Origin: an uncultured Alphaproteobacteria bacterium
Lineage (GTDB): Bacteria > Pseudomonadota > Alphaproteobacteria > HIMB59 > GCA-002718135
Reading direction: 5' to 3'
Length of the DNA: 64,000 nt
NCBI GenBank assembly: GCA_902614375.1
Contig: CACMKZ010000004.1
Coordinates: 64,380-128,379 of the forward strand
In this document: positions 29,899 through 39,617 of the stretch, in pieces
Layout: each line of letters begins with the position of its first letter
Position numbering within the stretch: position 1 is the first letter of the stretch
Notes under the pieces: generated by a model
What the model saw: only the letters and a program-made list of their open reading frames with translations
Databases searched by the model: none
What the model was told of the DNA's origin: nothing
Position numbers and translations under genes: made by a program

Positions 29899-30543
29899 AT
29901 GTCTAGATCAGGATTAATAGCAACTAAAGTAGGTAATAGTTCATACTTTCTTGAAGATGGTACAAATACTCAGGTTACTGTTTTAAAAGTTGATGAATGT
30001 ATAGTTGCCAATGTTAAAACATCTGAAAAAGATGGATATAATGCCGTACAGCTTGCATCAATAGATACATCAAAAGATATTTCTTATATTAGTAAGCCTC
30101 AAAGAAAAATATTTTCTAGTATTAATATAAATCCAAAAAAAGTAATAAAAGAATTTAGAGTAGATAATGAAAATATTCTAGAAGTTGGAACAAAATTAAA
30201 TGTTGATCACTTTAAGGTCAATCAATTCATAGATGCAAGCAGTATATCTATTGGTAAAGGTTTCGCTGGGGTAATGAAAAGACATAACTTCGGTGGTTTA
30301 AGAGCATCTCATGGAGTATCTATTTCTCATCGTTCTCATGGCTCAACAGGACAAAACCAAGATCCAGGAAGAGTTTTTAAAGGAAAAAAAATGGCTGGTA
30401 GAATGGGTAATCGCAAAGTGACTAAACAAAACTTAAAAATAATTGAAATTGATAATATTAATAATCTTCTTGTAATAAAAGGTTCAGTTCCAGGAAAAAA
30501 AAATTCAATTATTTATTTAAAAGATGCAGTTAAAAGGTCTTAA
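29899..30543 (+). CDS. rplC: 50S ribosomal protein L3
   Basis: The 214-residue protein has the L3 core SIGKGFAGVMKRHNFGG, SHRSHGSTGQNQDPGRVFKG and KKMAGRMGNRKVT, the loop that reaches toward the peptidyl-transferase centre. It follows rpsJ by one base and runs directly into rplD. Confidence 0.97.
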   Translation: MSRSGLIATKVGNSSYFLEDGTNTQVTVLKVDECIVANVKTSEKDGYNAVQLASIDTSKDISYISKPQRKIFSSININPKKVIKEFRVDNENILEVGTKLNVDHFKVNQFIDASSISIGKGFAGVMKRHNFGGLRASHGVSISHRSHGSTGQNQDPGRVFKGKKMAGRMGNRKVTKQNLKIIEIDNINNLLVIKGSVPGKKNSIIYLKDAVKRS

Positions 30544-31167
30544 ATGAAGAAATCAGTTCTAAATCTTAAAAATAAAACTGTTGGTGATATTGACTTAGAC
30601 AGCAATATTTTTGAAGTTAAATATCTTCCTGATTTAATCCATCAATATATTAGGTATCAAAACGCAAAGTCTAGACAAGGATCACATAAAACTAAATCAA
30701 GATCAGAGGTAAGTGGTCGAAGTAAAAAACCATTCTCACAGAAAGGTACTGGTAATGCAAGACAAGGAAGTAATAAGCCTCCTAATTTTAGAGGTGGATC
30801 TGTGTCAATGGGCCCAATAAACAGAGACCATTCTTTCATTTTGAATAAAAAGGAAAAAAAACTTGCTTTAAAGTCTGCTTTATCAATAAAAACTTTAGAA
30901 GATAAAATTGTAATCATTGATACCTTTGTAATTAAAAGTTTTAAAACAAAAGAATTACATTCAGATCTGAAAAAATTTAAATATGATTCAGCACTATTTA
31001 TTTATTCTGAAAATGGGCTTGATAAAAATTTCAAAATGGCATCTTCTAACATACCTAAGGTTTCAATTTTAAATCAAAAAGGTATTAACGTGAAAGATCT
31101 AATTACCTATGACAAAATATTTATTGAAAAAAATTCAATAACTGAAATTACAAAGAGGCTCTCATGA
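30544..31167 (+). CDS. rplD: 50S ribosomal protein L4
   Basis: The 207-residue protein has the long exit-tunnel loop with KTKSRSEVSGRSKKPFSQKG, TGNARQGSNKPPNFRGG and the globular part ending in SILNQKGINVKDLITYDKIF. In Escherichia coli L4 represses the S10 operon; I see no long leader here that would allow the same mechanism. It overlaps rplW by four bases. Confidence 0.96.
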   Translation: MKKSVLNLKNKTVGDIDLDSNIFEVKYLPDLIHQYIRYQNAKSRQGSHKTKSRSEVSGRSKKPFSQKGTGNARQGSNKPPNFRGGSVSMGPINRDHSFILNKKEKKLALKSALSIKTLEDKIVIIDTFVIKSFKTKELHSDLKKFKYDSALFIYSENGLDKNFKMASSNIPKVSILNQKGINVKDLITYDKIFIEKNSITEITKRLS

Positions 31168-31481
31168 AAAACAAAAATAAAAATATATCTGTTGAAAGAG
31201 CTTACGATATTATTAAAAAACCAATTACAACAGAAAAGTCAACAAATTTACAACAATTTAATCAATATTCTTTTATCGTCTCAAAAAATTCTAATTCATT
31301 TGAAATTAAAAGTGCTATTGAAACAATTTTTAAAGTTAAAGTTAACAAAGTTAATACCTCAATATTAAGAGGAAAGGGAAAAACTTTCAAAGGTCAATTT
31401 GGGTTTCGTAAAGACACTAAAAGAGCAATAGTTACTTTAGATGAAGGAAATACTATTGATTCCTCACTGGAGATTAAATAA
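31164..31481 (+). CDS. rplW: 50S ribosomal protein L23
   Basis: The 105-residue protein has [33 protein letters not shown] and [13 protein letters not shown], as in L23. It sits at the tunnel exit and docks trigger factor and SRP. The N terminus extends about ten residues beyond the compact family form. It overlaps rplD by four bases and rplB by one. Confidence 0.96.
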   Translation: MKNKNKNISVERAYDIIKKPITTEKSTNLQQFNQYSFIVSKNSNSFEIKSAIETIFKVKVNKVNTSILRGKGKTFKGQFGFRKDTKRAIVTLDEGNTIDSSLEIK

Positions 31482-32302
31482 TGTTAATCAAGTTCAAACC
31501 AACCACACCAGGCTTAAGAGGAACTGTTTTAGTTTCAAAAAAGGAATTATCAAAAGAAAAACCTCATAAAAAACTTGTAACAAAATTAAATTCAACTGGT
31601 GGACGAAATAATCAGGGAAGAATAACTTCAAGAAGAATGGGTGGAGGTGTTAAAAGAAAATATAGGTTAATTGATTTCAAAAGATCCAAGACAGATTTAT
31701 CAGCAGAAATAATAAGAAATGAATATGATCCAAATAGATCAGCTTTTATTTCTTTGGTAAAGTATGAAGATGGTGAACATCAATATATTATTTCACCAAA
31801 AAATATTAAAGTTGGTGAGAAAATAATTTCTGGTAATAATGTTCCAATTAAAAATGGTAATTGTTTACCAATCTACAATATTCCTGTTGGAACTAATATT
31901 CATAATATTGAATTAAAACCTGGCGCAGGAGCTCAATTAATTAGATCAGCGGGCGCCTCTGCCCAAATAGTATCTAAGGAGCAGACTTATGTTCAAATTA
32001 AATTAATATCTGGTGAAATCAGACATATTAATAAAAACTGTAGAGCAACTATTGGTGAGGTATCTAATGCTGATCAAAAAAATATTAAGTTAGGTAAGGC
32101 TGGGAGAAAAAGATATTTAGGATTTAGACCAAAAGTTCGAGGTGTTGTAATGAATCCTGTTGATCATCCACATGGTGGAGGAGAAGGCAGGACATCTGGA
32201 GGTAGAGATCCTGTAACGCCTTGGGGTGTTTCTACTAAAGGAAAAAAAACAAGGAATAATAAAAAAACAAATATATTCATAATTAGAAGGAAGAAGAAAT
32301 AA
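31481..32302 (+). CDS. rplB: 50S ribosomal protein L2
   Basis: The 273-residue protein has the L2 hallmarks [37 protein letters not shown] and the C-terminal loop [20 protein letters not shown] near the peptidyl-transferase centre, with the conserved histidine. It is joined to rplW and rpsS by one-base overlaps. Confidence 0.98.
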   Translation: MLIKFKPTTPGLRGTVLVSKKELSKEKPHKKLVTKLNSTGGRNNQGRITSRRMGGGVKRKYRLIDFKRSKTDLSAEIIRNEYDPNRSAFISLVKYEDGEHQYIISPKNIKVGEKIISGNNVPIKNGNCLPIYNIPVGTNIHNIELKPGAGAQLIRSAGASAQIVSKEQTYVQIKLISGEIRHINKNCRATIGEVSNADQKNIKLGKAGRKRYLGFRPKVRGVVMNPVDHPHGGGEGRTSGGRDPVTPWGVSTKGKKTRNNKKTNIFIIRRKKK

Positions 32303-32583
32303 TGACAAGATCTGTTTGGAAAGGCCCATTTGTAGATATTACCTTAATAAAAAAAGCAGAAAAAATATCACAGTCTGGCAGAAAAGAAGTTTTAAAAACT
32401 TGGTCAAGAAGATCAACAATACTTCCTCAGTTTGTTGGTTTAACATTTGGTGTATATAACGGACAAAAATTTGTTCCTGTAACAGTTAATGAACAAATGG
32501 TTGGACATAAACTCGGGGAATTTTCTCCAACAAGAAACTTTAAAGGGCACACAGCAGCTGATAAGAAAGCAGAGCAAAAATAA
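32302..32583 (+). CDS. rpsS: 30S ribosomal protein S19
   Basis: The 93-residue protein matches S19 from [12 protein letters not shown] through [20 protein letters not shown] and [17 protein letters not shown]. It binds the 30S head with S13. It shares one-base stop/start overlaps with rplB and rplV. Confidence 0.98.
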   Translation: MTRSVWKGPFVDITLIKKAEKISQSGRKEVLKTWSRRSTILPQFVGLTFGVYNGQKFVPVTVNEQMVGHKLGEFSPTRNFKGHTAADKKAEQK

Positions 32584-32951
32584 TGAATCAAAATCTTACA
32601 GCTATAGCAAAAGATAACATGGTTAGAATTAGTCCAACTAAACTATCTATATTAGTAAATAGTATAGTTAATTTAAAAGTAAGCTCAGCGATAAATCAAC
32701 TTAAGTTTTCATCTAAGAGAGTTTCAAAAACAATTCTTAAAGTTCTAAACGCAGCAGTTGCTAATGCCGAAAATAATAAGCAACTTGATATTGACAAACT
32801 TTTTGTAAAAGAAGTTTTTGTTGGTAAAAGTCTAAGAATGAAGAGATGGAGACCAAGAGCAAAAGGTAGAGCTGCCTCAATAATAAAACCTTTTAGCAAG
32901 GTTACCATTATTGTTGAGGAAAGATCTGAATTTAAAAAGGAAGAAAAATAA
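32583..32951 (+). CDS. rplV: 50S ribosomal protein L22
   Basis: The 122-residue protein has [35 protein letters not shown]-like helices and the tunnel-lining hairpin [20 protein letters not shown]22 contacts all domains of 23S rRNA. The C terminus is slightly extended and charged. It is linked to both neighbours by TAATG overlaps. Confidence 0.96.
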   Translation: MNQNLTAIAKDNMVRISPTKLSILVNSIVNLKVSSAINQLKFSSKRVSKTILKVLNAAVANAENNKQLDIDKLFVKEVFVGKSLRMKRWRPRAKGRAASIIKPFSKVTIIVEERSEFKKEEK

Positions 32952-33628
32952 TGGGACAGAAAGTTAATCCTTACGGTATTAGGCTAGGAATTAATAAAAC
33001 CTGGTCATCTAGGTGGTTTTCTAAAAATGAATACACAAAGTTATTACATGAAGATTTACAAATCAAAAGATACGTAGAAAAAAAATTAAAAAATGCAAGT
33101 ATTTCTAGAATTAACATAGAAAGAGCTGCAAAGAAATTAAGACTTTCAATATACAGTTCTAGACCTGGTATAATAATTGGAAAAAAAGGTGCTGATATTG
33201 AAACTTTAAAAAATGATCTTTCAAGACTTTCAAATCTTGAAGTTTTTCTCGATATAAAAGAAGTTAGAAAACCAGAAGTTGAAGCAAAATTAGTAGCAGA
33301 AAATATTGCCTCCCAACTTGAAAAAAGAATTTCTTTTAGAAGAGCAATGAAAAAAGCTGTTCAATCAGCTATGAGATTGGGAGCAAAAGGTGTTAAGGTG
33401 GTTTGTAGCGGAAGATTGGGTGGAGCAGAGATTGCTAGAACAGAAAAATATCATGAGGGGAGCGTCCCACTTCATACATTAAGAGGTGATATAGATTATG
33501 CAACTGCTGAGGCTGAAACAACATACGGAATATGCGGTATTAAAGTTTGGATCAATAAAGGCGAAATACTCTCAAAAGATCCGTTTGCAAGTGAAAAAAA
33601 ACAAATAGAACAAGGCAGTGTAAGATAA
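32951..33628 (+). CDS. rpsC: 30S ribosomal protein S3
   Basis: The 225-residue protein starts [13 protein letters not shown], has the KH domain loop [16 protein letters not shown] (about residues 73-88), and the C-terminal domain [19 protein letters not shown]3 sits at the mRNA entry of the 30S subunit. The length is typical. Confidence 0.98.
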   Translation: MGQKVNPYGIRLGINKTWSSRWFSKNEYTKLLHEDLQIKRYVEKKLKNASISRINIERAAKKLRLSIYSSRPGIIIGKKGADIETLKNDLSRLSNLEVFLDIKEVRKPEVEAKLVAENIASQLEKRISFRRAMKKAVQSAMRLGAKGVKVVCSGRLGGAEIARTEKYHEGSVPLHTLRGDIDYATAEAETTYGICGIKVWINKGEILSKDPFASEKKQIEQGSVR

Positions 33629-34044
33629 TGAACATGTTATCGCCAAAAAAAACCAAATTCAGAAAACAATTCAAGGGCAGAATCCATGGATCATCTAAAG
33701 GTAATTATGCATTAAATTATGGGAGCTTTGGGTTAAAAGCTATGGAGCCTGAAAGAGTAACATCTAGACAAATAGAAGCAGCAAGGAAAGCAATAACTAG
33801 ATACCTTAAAAGAGCTGGCAGAATGTGGATTAGAATTTTTCCTGATGTGCCAGTATCAAAAAAACCTGCTGAAGTAAGAATGGGTAAAGGAAAAGGTTCA
33901 GTAGAATACTGGGCTTGCAGAGTTAAGCCTGGAAGAATAATGTTTGAAGTTGATGGAGTAAATGTGGATGATGCAAGAAAAGCAATGACTTTAGCAGCAG
34001 CTAAGTTACCAATTAAATGTAAATTTGTTGAAAGAAATATATAA
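33628..34044 (+). CDS. rplP: 50S ribosomal protein L16
   Basis: The protein has [34 protein letters not shown], and [19 protein letters not shown], all typical of L16, which organises the A-site region of the large subunit. Two starts are possible. The ATG at 33628 keeps the TAATG junction shared by most genes in this operon (138 residues), while an ATG at 33634 gives the usual M-L-x-P-K start (136 residues). I list the first. Confidence 0.95.
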   Translation: MNMLSPKKTKFRKQFKGRIHGSSKGNYALNYGSFGLKAMEPERVTSRQIEAARKAITRYLKRAGRMWIRIFPDVPVSKKPAEVRMGKGKGSVEYWACRVKPGRIMFEVDGVNVDDARKAMTLAAAKLPIKCKFVERNI

Positions 34045-34238
34045 TGATTAAAAAAAACAATTTAGATAATAAAAAAATTAAAGCTGATATATTAAACTTA
34101 AAGAAACTACTTTTAAATTTAAATTTTCAAAAAACCTCTGGTCAACTCGAAAAGACGTCTCAAATAAAAAATGCTAAAAAAGATATTGCGAGGCTTAAAA
34201 CTAAACTATCAAATTTAAATGGAGTTAAAGATGCCTAA
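34044..34238 (+). CDS. rpmC: 50S ribosomal protein L29
   Basis: The 64-residue helical protein has the L29 layout: a first helix rich in leucine and lysine, then LRFQ-like [20 protein letters not shown] and a second helix ending IARLKTKLS. Sequence divergence is high, but the position between rplP and rpsQ is standard. Its end overlaps rpsQ by eight bases. Confidence 0.9.
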   Translation: MIKKNNLDNKKIKADILNLKKLLLNLNFQKTSGQLEKTSQIKNAKKDIARLKTKLSNLNGVKDA

Positions 34239-34476
34239 AAGAATTCTATCAGGTATAGTAGTTTCCTCTAATTCAAATAAAACTATCACAGTAGATGTTG
34301 TCAGAAGAATTAAACACAAGCTTTATAAAAAAATTATTAGACAGACAAAAAAATATCATGCTCATGACGAAAACAATGAATTTAATGTTGGTGATACAGT
34401 ATCAATAATAGAGTCTAAACCTATTTCTAAATTAAAAAAATGGAAAGTTATATCTAACACTGGAGAGAAATCATGA
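34231..34476 (+). CDS. rpsQ: 30S ribosomal protein S17
   Basis: I start it at the ATG at 34231, preceded by GGAG, giving 81 residues that begin [20 protein letters not shown]. An in-frame ATG 12 bases upstream is less likely. The OB-fold motif [19 protein letters not shown] is diagnostic. S17 is an early binder of 16S rRNA. It overlaps rpmC upstream and rplN downstream. Confidence 0.95.
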   Translation: MPKRILSGIVVSSNSNKTITVDVVRRIKHKLYKKIIRQTKKYHAHDENNEFNVGDTVSIIESKPISKLKKWKVISNTGEKS

Positions 34477-34841
34477 TACAAATGCAATCTCAACTTTTTG
34501 TAGCTGATAACTCAGGTGCTAGAAAAATTCAGTGTATTAAAGTTTTAGGAGGCTCTAAGAGAAGATCAGCATCCATAGGTGATATAATTGTTGTATCAAT
34601 TAAAGATGCACTCCCTAGAGCTAAAGTAAAAAAAGGTGATGTTTATAAAGCTGTTGTTGTGAGAACTTCAAAGGATTTTAAAAGATCTGATGGTACAGCA
34701 ATTAGATTTGACAAAAATGCAGCAGTATTATTGGATAAGCAAGAGGAACCTATTGCTACAAGAATATTTGGACCTGTCACTAGAGAGCTCAGAAGTAAGA
34801 AATTTATGAAAATTATCAGTTTAGCTCCAGAGGTTATCTAA
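34473..34841 (+). CDS. rplN: 50S ribosomal protein L14
   Basis: The 122-residue protein is highly conserved, with [40 protein letters not shown] and [12 protein letters not shown]14 contacts 16S rRNA at a subunit bridge and binds the silencing factor RsfS. It overlaps rpsQ by four bases and rplX by one. Confidence 0.98.
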   Translation: MIQMQSQLFVADNSGARKIQCIKVLGGSKRRSASIGDIIVVSIKDALPRAKVKKGDVYKAVVVRTSKDFKRSDGTAIRFDKNAAVLLDKQEEPIATRIFGPVTRELRSKKFMKIISLAPEVI

Positions 34842-35155
34842 TGAGAAAAAAAATTAAACTAAAAAAAGGAGACGATGTAATAGTTTTAACTGGAAAAGAT
34901 AAAGGCAAAACTGGAAAAATAGTAAAAATATTACCAAAAAAAATGAAAGCAATAGTATCAGAAATAAATAAAGTTAAGAAAAACCAAAAACCAGACAACA
35001 ATCAACCTGGTGGAATTACTGAAAAAGAAATGCCTATGCACATTTCTAACCTTTCATTTTATGATCCTGAGATAAAAAAAGGGGTTAAAATTGGCTATAA
35101 AATTAATAATAACAAAAAAATCAGATTTAATAAATCATCTGGAAAAGAGATATAA
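34841..35155 (+). CDS. rplX: 50S ribosomal protein L24
   Basis: The 104-residue KOW-domain protein has KLKKGDDVIVLTGKDKGKTG and a later loop with KNQKPDNNQPGGITEKEMPM, typical of L24, an initiator of 50S assembly. It begins on the last base of the rplN stop, and rplE follows directly. Confidence 0.96.
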   Translation: MRKKIKLKKGDDVIVLTGKDKGKTGKIVKILPKKMKAIVSEINKVKKNQKPDNNQPGGITEKEMPMHISNLSFYDPEIKKGVKIGYKINNNKKIRFNKSSGKEI

Positions 35156-35707
35156 ATGAGCAGGCTTTTAGAAGAGTATAATAATCAAATTAAAGAAAAT
35201 TTAAAAACTAAACTAGGTTTAAAAAATATTTTTGAGGTTCCAAAAATTAAAAAAATAGTATTAAACATGGGAGTTGGTGAAGGTAAAGAGGATTCAAAGT
35301 TAATAGATAAAGCTGTTGAAGATCTAACACTTATAACTGGACAAAAAGCTGTTAAAACTAAGTCTAAAAAAGCAATATCTGGATTTAAAATTAGAGCTGG
35401 TATGCCTTTGGGAGCTAAAGTAACTCTGAGAAATAAAATAATGTATGAATTCCTTGATAGATTAGTAAATATTGCAATTCCAAGAATCAGAGATTTTAGA
35501 GGTTTAAATATAAAAAGCTTTGATGGTAATGGAAATTTTTCTATGGGAATTAAAGAGCATGTTATTTTTCCAGAAATAAATTTTGACAAAGTAGATAAGA
35601 TGAGAGGAATGGATATTATAATTTGTACTTCAGCAAAGAATAACCATGATGCATTGGAATTATTAAAAAGTTTCAATATGCCCTTCAAAGATAACAAGAT
35701 AAATTAA
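35156..35707 (+). CDS. rplE: 50S ribosomal protein L5
   Basis: The 183-residue 5S rRNA-binding protein has [47 protein letters not shown] and the C-terminal [19 protein letters not shown], all as in L5. It follows rplX with no gap. A long open frame on the opposite strand is only its shadow. Confidence 0.98.
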   Translation: MSRLLEEYNNQIKENLKTKLGLKNIFEVPKIKKIVLNMGVGEGKEDSKLIDKAVEDLTLITGQKAVKTKSKKAISGFKIRAGMPLGAKVTLRNKIMYEFLDRLVNIAIPRIRDFRGLNIKSFDGNGNFSMGIKEHVIFPEINFDKVDKMRGMDIIICTSAKNNHDALELLKSFNMPFKDNKIN

Positions 35708-35715
35708 GGAGTAAA

Positions 35716-36021
35716 ATGGCAAAACTAAGTTCAATTCAAAAAAATTTATTTAGAAAAAAATTGATTAAAAAATTCAAATCTAAAAGAGAATTGCTTAAAT
35801 CTAAAATTAAAAATAAGAATCTTTCCTTGGAGGAAAGAATTAATTTGCAAAATAAACTCAATGATCTTCCAAGAAATGGATCAGCTATTAGACATAGAAA
35901 TAGATGTGAATTAACAGGTAGACCAAGGGGAAATTATAGAAAATTTGGACTATCAAGAATTAAACTTAGAGAACTTTCAATGACTGGTGATTTACCGGGA
36001 GTTGTAAAGTCGAGTTGGTAG
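35716..36021 (+). CDS. rpsN: 30S ribosomal protein S14 (zinc-independent form)
   Basis: The 101-residue protein is the long form without the paired Cys-x2-Cys zinc motifs. It contains [20 protein letters not shown], then [18 protein letters not shown] and a [11 protein letters not shown] terminus. An AAGGAG site precedes the ATG. It binds the 30S head. Confidence 0.97.
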   Translation: MAKLSSIQKNLFRKKLIKKFKSKRELLKSKIKNKNLSLEERINLQNKLNDLPRNGSAIRHRNRCELTGRPRGNYRKFGLSRIKLRELSMTGDLPGVVKSSW

Positions 36022-36030
36022 GAGGATACT

Positions 36031-36429
36031 ATGGCTTTTAATGACTCACTTTCTGATATGCTTGCTAGAATTAAGAATGCTCATCAAGCAAATAAAGTAT
36101 CAACTTTATGTCTAAAATCAAAATTAAACATTAATGTACTCAGTGTACTTAAGAACGAAGGATATATTAGAGATTTCAAAAATATAGAAGAAAGAAAAGG
36201 CGTGAACTCCATAAAGATTGATTTAAAATATTATAATGGTAGTCCAGTAATTAAAAAAATTAAAAGAATTTCAAAACCTGGAATAAGAAAATATTCAAAA
36301 ATTAGCGAGTTAAGCAAACCTTATGGTGGATTAGGTATATCAATTCTTTCAACTCCTAAAGGTGTAATGTCAGATAACCAAGCAAAGAAGAACAATGTTG
36401 GTGGTGAAATTTTATGTGAGGTTTTTTAA
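36031..36429 (+). CDS. rpsH: 30S ribosomal protein S8
   Basis: The 132-residue protein has DSLSDMLARIKNAHQANK, RISKPGIRKY and GGLGISILSTPKGVMSDNQA, diagnostic for S8. In Escherichia coli S8 represses the spc operon by binding near rplE. Translation starts after an AGGAGGA-like site (GTAGGAGGATACT), stronger than most here. It overlaps rplF by one base. Confidence 0.98.
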   Translation: MAFNDSLSDMLARIKNAHQANKVSTLCLKSKLNINVLSVLKNEGYIRDFKNIEERKGVNSIKIDLKYYNGSPVIKKIKRISKPGIRKYSKISELSKPYGGLGISILSTPKGVMSDNQAKKNNVGGEILCEVF

Positions 36430-36959
36430 TGTCAAGAATAGCAAAAAATCCAATTAAAATATCAAAGGATGTTGAGTGTTCTTTTACAAATGGTATTTTT
36501 TCAGCTAAAGGTAAGTTAGGTCAAATTGCAATAAATGTACATCCCAATTTTAATGTAAACATTAACGGTGATGAAGTTAAAGTCCTTCCAATTGATGAAG
36601 TTAATATTGATCCAAAATGGGGCACTACTAGAGCCTTAATTGCTAATTCTATTAATGGTGTTACAAATGGTTTTACAAAGACATTAGAATTAAATGGAAC
36701 TGGCTATAGAGCAAGCGTCTCTGGATCAAAATTAAAGTTAGAGCTTGGATATAGTCATGATATCAACTTTGATATTCCTAGTGATGTTAAAATTGAATGC
36801 CCTAAACAAAATATAATAAAGCTATCTAGCATTAATAAAGAAAAATTAGGTGCAGCTGCAGCAAAAATTAGATCATATAGAAAACCAGAGCCTTTTAAGG
36901 GTAAAGGAATAAAATATGTAGATGAATTTATTTACAGAAAAGAGGGTAAAAAGAAATAA
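36429..36959 (+). CDS. rplF: 50S ribosomal protein L6
   Basis: The 176-residue protein has the two L6 repeats: KNPIKISKDVECSFTNGIFS and TKTLELNGTGYRASVSG, and it ends with KIRSYRKPEPFKGKGIKYVD. L6 lies at the factor-binding site. The length is standard. rplR follows after two bases. Confidence 0.98.
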   Translation: MSRIAKNPIKISKDVECSFTNGIFSAKGKLGQIAINVHPNFNVNINGDEVKVLPIDEVNIDPKWGTTRALIANSINGVTNGFTKTLELNGTGYRASVSGSKLKLELGYSHDINFDIPSDVKIECPKQNIIKLSSINKEKLGAAAAKIRSYRKPEPFKGKGIKYVDEFIYRKEGKKK

Positions 36960-36961
36960 AC

Positions 36962-37294
36962 ATGAAAGACAGAAAACAAAGAGTTAGATACAAAACAAAA
37001 AAAGTATCAAAAAGAAATAGATTAACTGTGTTTAGGTCCAACAATCATATTTATGCTCAATTAATTGATGATATGAAAGGATTAACATTAGCAAGTTCTT
37101 CTTCAACTGAGAAATCTATAATGGAAAAAAAGCTTTCAAGAAAAGAAACTGCTGAACTAATTGGAAAAAATATTGCAAAAAAAATAATTTCTAAAGGAAT
37201 TGTCAAAGTAGCTTTTGATAGAGGAAAATATAAATATCATGGATTAATTAAAATTCTTGCAGAAGCGGCAAGGGTTGAAGGATTAGATTTTTAG
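36962..37294 (+). CDS. rplR: 50S ribosomal protein L18
   Basis: The 110-residue protein has RLTVFRSNNHIYAQLIDD, LASSSSTE, and VAFDRGKYKYHGLIKILAEA with AREGLDF-like AARVEGLDF at the end, as in L18, which binds 5S rRNA. The basic N terminus is short. The AGGGGT stretch before rpsE follows at once. Confidence 0.97.
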   Translation: MKDRKQRVRYKTKKVSKRNRLTVFRSNNHIYAQLIDDMKGLTLASSSSTEKSIMEKKLSRKETAELIGKNIAKKIISKGIVKVAFDRGKYKYHGLIKILAEAARVEGLDF

Positions 37295-37304
37295 GGGTTA
37301 AAAT

Positions 37305-37814
37305 ATGTTTGAAAATGATAAAAATGATTTCAGTGAACATCTGGTTACGATAAATAGGGTAGCTAAAGTTGTTAAGGGTGGAAGAAGATTTGGTTTTGCA
37401 GCAATTATGATTGTTGGTGATAATAAAGGAAGAGTTGGAATTGGAACAGGAAAGGCAAAAGAAGTGCCTGAAGCAGTTAGAAAAGCTACAGAGAATGCTA
37501 AAAGTAAAATGGTCAGAGTTCATTTAAAAGAAAATAGAACAATTCATCATGACACAATTGGTCGTTTTGGTGCAGGAAAAGTAATACTTAGAACTGCTGC
37601 TCCGGGAACTGGAATTATAGCCGGAGGTCCAATGAGAGCATTATTTGAATCTCTTGGAATTAAAGACGTTGTAGCTAAATCTACAGGAACCTCAAACCCA
37701 CATAATATGCTTAAGGCTACACTTAATGCATTTAGGATGTCTGAATCTCCTAAATCTGTCGCAGCAAAAAGATCCAAAAAAATTAACGAAATAAACACAA
37801 ATAATAGAAATTAA
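37305..37814 (+). CDS. rpsE: 30S ribosomal protein S5
   Basis: The 169-residue protein has the double-stranded RNA-binding part [20 protein letters not shown], then [20 protein letters not shown] and a C-terminal [14 protein letters not shown]5 contributes to decoding fidelity. rplO starts only two bases after its stop, so the rpmD gene usually found here is absent. Confidence 0.98.
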   Translation: MFENDKNDFSEHLVTINRVAKVVKGGRRFGFAAIMIVGDNKGRVGIGTGKAKEVPEAVRKATENAKSKMVRVHLKENRTIHHDTIGRFGAGKVILRTAAPGTGIIAGGPMRALFESLGIKDVVAKSTGTSNPHNMLKATLNAFRMSESPKSVAAKRSKKINEINTNNRN

Positions 37815-37816
37815 AT

Positions 37817-38275
37817 ATGAAAATTAATGAAATAAAATCTACATTAACCTCAAACAAAAAAAGTAAAAGGAGGGGAAGAGGATCAGGTTCAGGTCTAGGA
37901 AAAACCTCAGGAAGAGGTGTTAAAGGACAGAAATCTAGATCAGGTGTATCTATAAATGGTTTTGAGGGCGGACAAATGCCACTCTATAGGAAATTACCTA
38001 AAAAGGGCTTTAAAAATTATTTTAAAATAAAAACACAAAATATTAATTTTAGTATGATTAACAATATTATAAATAAATACAATTTAGATCCTCAAAGTAT
38101 TAAAGAAGAGGAATTATTTAACAAAAAAATTTTTAAAAGATCTAAAGGTAGTTTAAAACTTCTTAATGTAGGTAAATTAGAAAAATCAGCTAATTTGGAA
38201 ATTTCTTATGCTTCAAAAAAAGCAATAGAGGTTATAGAAAAATTAGGTGGAAAAATTAAATTAACTAAGAAATAA
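37817..38275 (+). CDS. rplO: 50S ribosomal protein L15
   Basis: The 152-residue protein has the glycine- and arginine-rich N-terminal arm [40 protein letters not shown], and [10 protein letters not shown], then a compact C-terminal domain. L15 is a late 50S assembly protein. It directly abuts secY. Confidence 0.96.
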   Translation: MKINEIKSTLTSNKKSKRRGRGSGSGLGKTSGRGVKGQKSRSGVSINGFEGGQMPLYRKLPKKGFKNYFKIKTQNINFSMINNIINKYNLDPQSIKEEELFNKKIFKRSKGSLKLLNVGKLEKSANLEISYASKKAIEVIEKLGGKIKLTKK

Positions 38276-39616
38276 ATGGCATCAGCTGCAGACAGACTAG
38301 CAAATAATCTAAACTTTGGAGCATTAGGTAAAGCTACTGAGTTAAGACAAAGACTTCTTTTTACTTTGGGAGCTTTGATTGTCTTTAGACTTGGAACTTT
38401 TCTGCCAATTCCAGGTATTAATCCGATAGCTCTTCAGCAGTTTTTTGAGCAACAATCCTCTGGTATTTTAGGTATATTTGATACTTTTTCAGGCGGTGCT
38501 TTAGGTAGAATGGGTATATTTGCACTAGGTGTAATGCCATATATTTCATCTTCAATTATTATGACACTAATGCAATCTGCAATTCCATATTTAAAATCTC
38601 TTAAAGAACAAGGATCAAAAGGAAGGAGACAATTGTTACAGTATACTAGATATTTCACCGTTATAATTGCAGCTGTGCAGGGATACGGAGTATCAATTGG
38701 CCTTGAGTCAATGCAAACTACTTATGGTAATATAGTTTTTGATCCAGGACTGTTTTTTAGATTGACAACGGTAATTACTCTTGTTGGAGGTACAATCTTT
38801 TTAATGTGGTTAGGCGAACAAATTTCCTCAAGAGGTGTTGGAAATGGTATTTCTTTGATAATTACTGCAGGAATAATTGCAAACTTACCTAGTGCTTTTG
38901 TGAGTACATTACAATTAGGAAGAACTGGCGAGCTTAGTATAGCTTTTATTTTAGGGATACTTATACTGATATTGCTATTAATAATTTTTATTGTTTTTGT
39001 TGAAAAAGCTCAAAGACGTTTACCTGTTCAATACCCTAAAAGACAAGTTGGAAATAAAATTTATGGAGGCCAAAGTTCTCACCTCCCTTTAAAGATCAAT
39101 ACTGCAGGTGTTATTCCAGTAATTTTTGCATCCTCTATTTTACTTCTTCCAAATACAATGTCTGGATTTGGTGCAGGATCTTCAAGTGATATTTTTATAT
39201 TGATTTCTAGCTACTTGGGAAGAGGACAACCGCTTTATCTAATTTTTTATGCAGCGATGATTATTTTCTTTGGTTTCTTCTATACATCTATTGTTTTTAA
39301 TCCAGATGAACAAGCTGAAAATTTAAGAAAATATGGTGGATTTATTCCTGGTATAAGGCCAGGTGAAAATACTGCTAAATACATAGAGTTTGTTTTAATA
39401 AGATTAACAACAATCGGAACTATTTATTTGACATTTGTTGCATTACTTCCGGAATTTTTATTATCAAGAACATCAATTCCTTTTTATTTAGGAGGTACCG
39501 CATTATTAATTGTTGTAGTTGTAATGATCGACTTTATAACGCAAGTACAATCACATCTCTTCCAACACCAATACGAGGGATTGCTCAAGAAAACAAAGCT
39601 CAAAGGTAGAAGATAA
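38276..39616 (+). CDS. secY: Protein translocase subunit SecY
   Basis: The 446-residue inner-membrane channel has ten transmembrane segments. Motifs include LGTFLPIPGI (about residues 38-48), SGGALGRMGIFALGVMPYI with SSSIIMTLM after it, the cytoplasmic loop EKAQRRLPVQYPKR, and IPGIRPGENTAKYIE. It forms the translocon with SecE, encoded earlier in this block, and SecG, which is not visible. The ATG overlaps no gene but directly follows the rplO stop. Confidence 0.98.
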   Translation: MASAADRLANNLNFGALGKATELRQRLLFTLGALIVFRLGTFLPIPGINPIALQQFFEQQSSGILGIFDTFSGGALGRMGIFALGVMPYISSSIIMTLMQSAIPYLKSLKEQGSKGRRQLLQYTRYFTVIIAAVQGYGVSIGLESMQTTYGNIVFDPGLFFRLTTVITLVGGTIFLMWLGEQISSRGVGNGISLIITAGIIANLPSAFVSTLQLGRTGELSIAFILGILILILLLIIFIVFVEKAQRRLPVQYPKRQVGNKIYGGQSSHLPLKINTAGVIPVIFASSILLLPNTMSGFGAGSSSDIFILISSYLGRGQPLYLIFYAAMIIFFGFFYTSIVFNPDEQAENLRKYGGFIPGIRPGENTAKYIEFVLIRLTTIGTIYLTFVALLPEFLLSRTSIPFYLGGTALLIVVVVMIDFITQVQSHLFQHQYEGLLKKTKLKGRR

Positions 39617-39617
39617 T

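Noticed and set aside
35185-35697. Open frame of 170 codons on the minus strand
   Set aside because: It is the mirror of rplE and has no recognisable domain; L5 on the other strand is certain.
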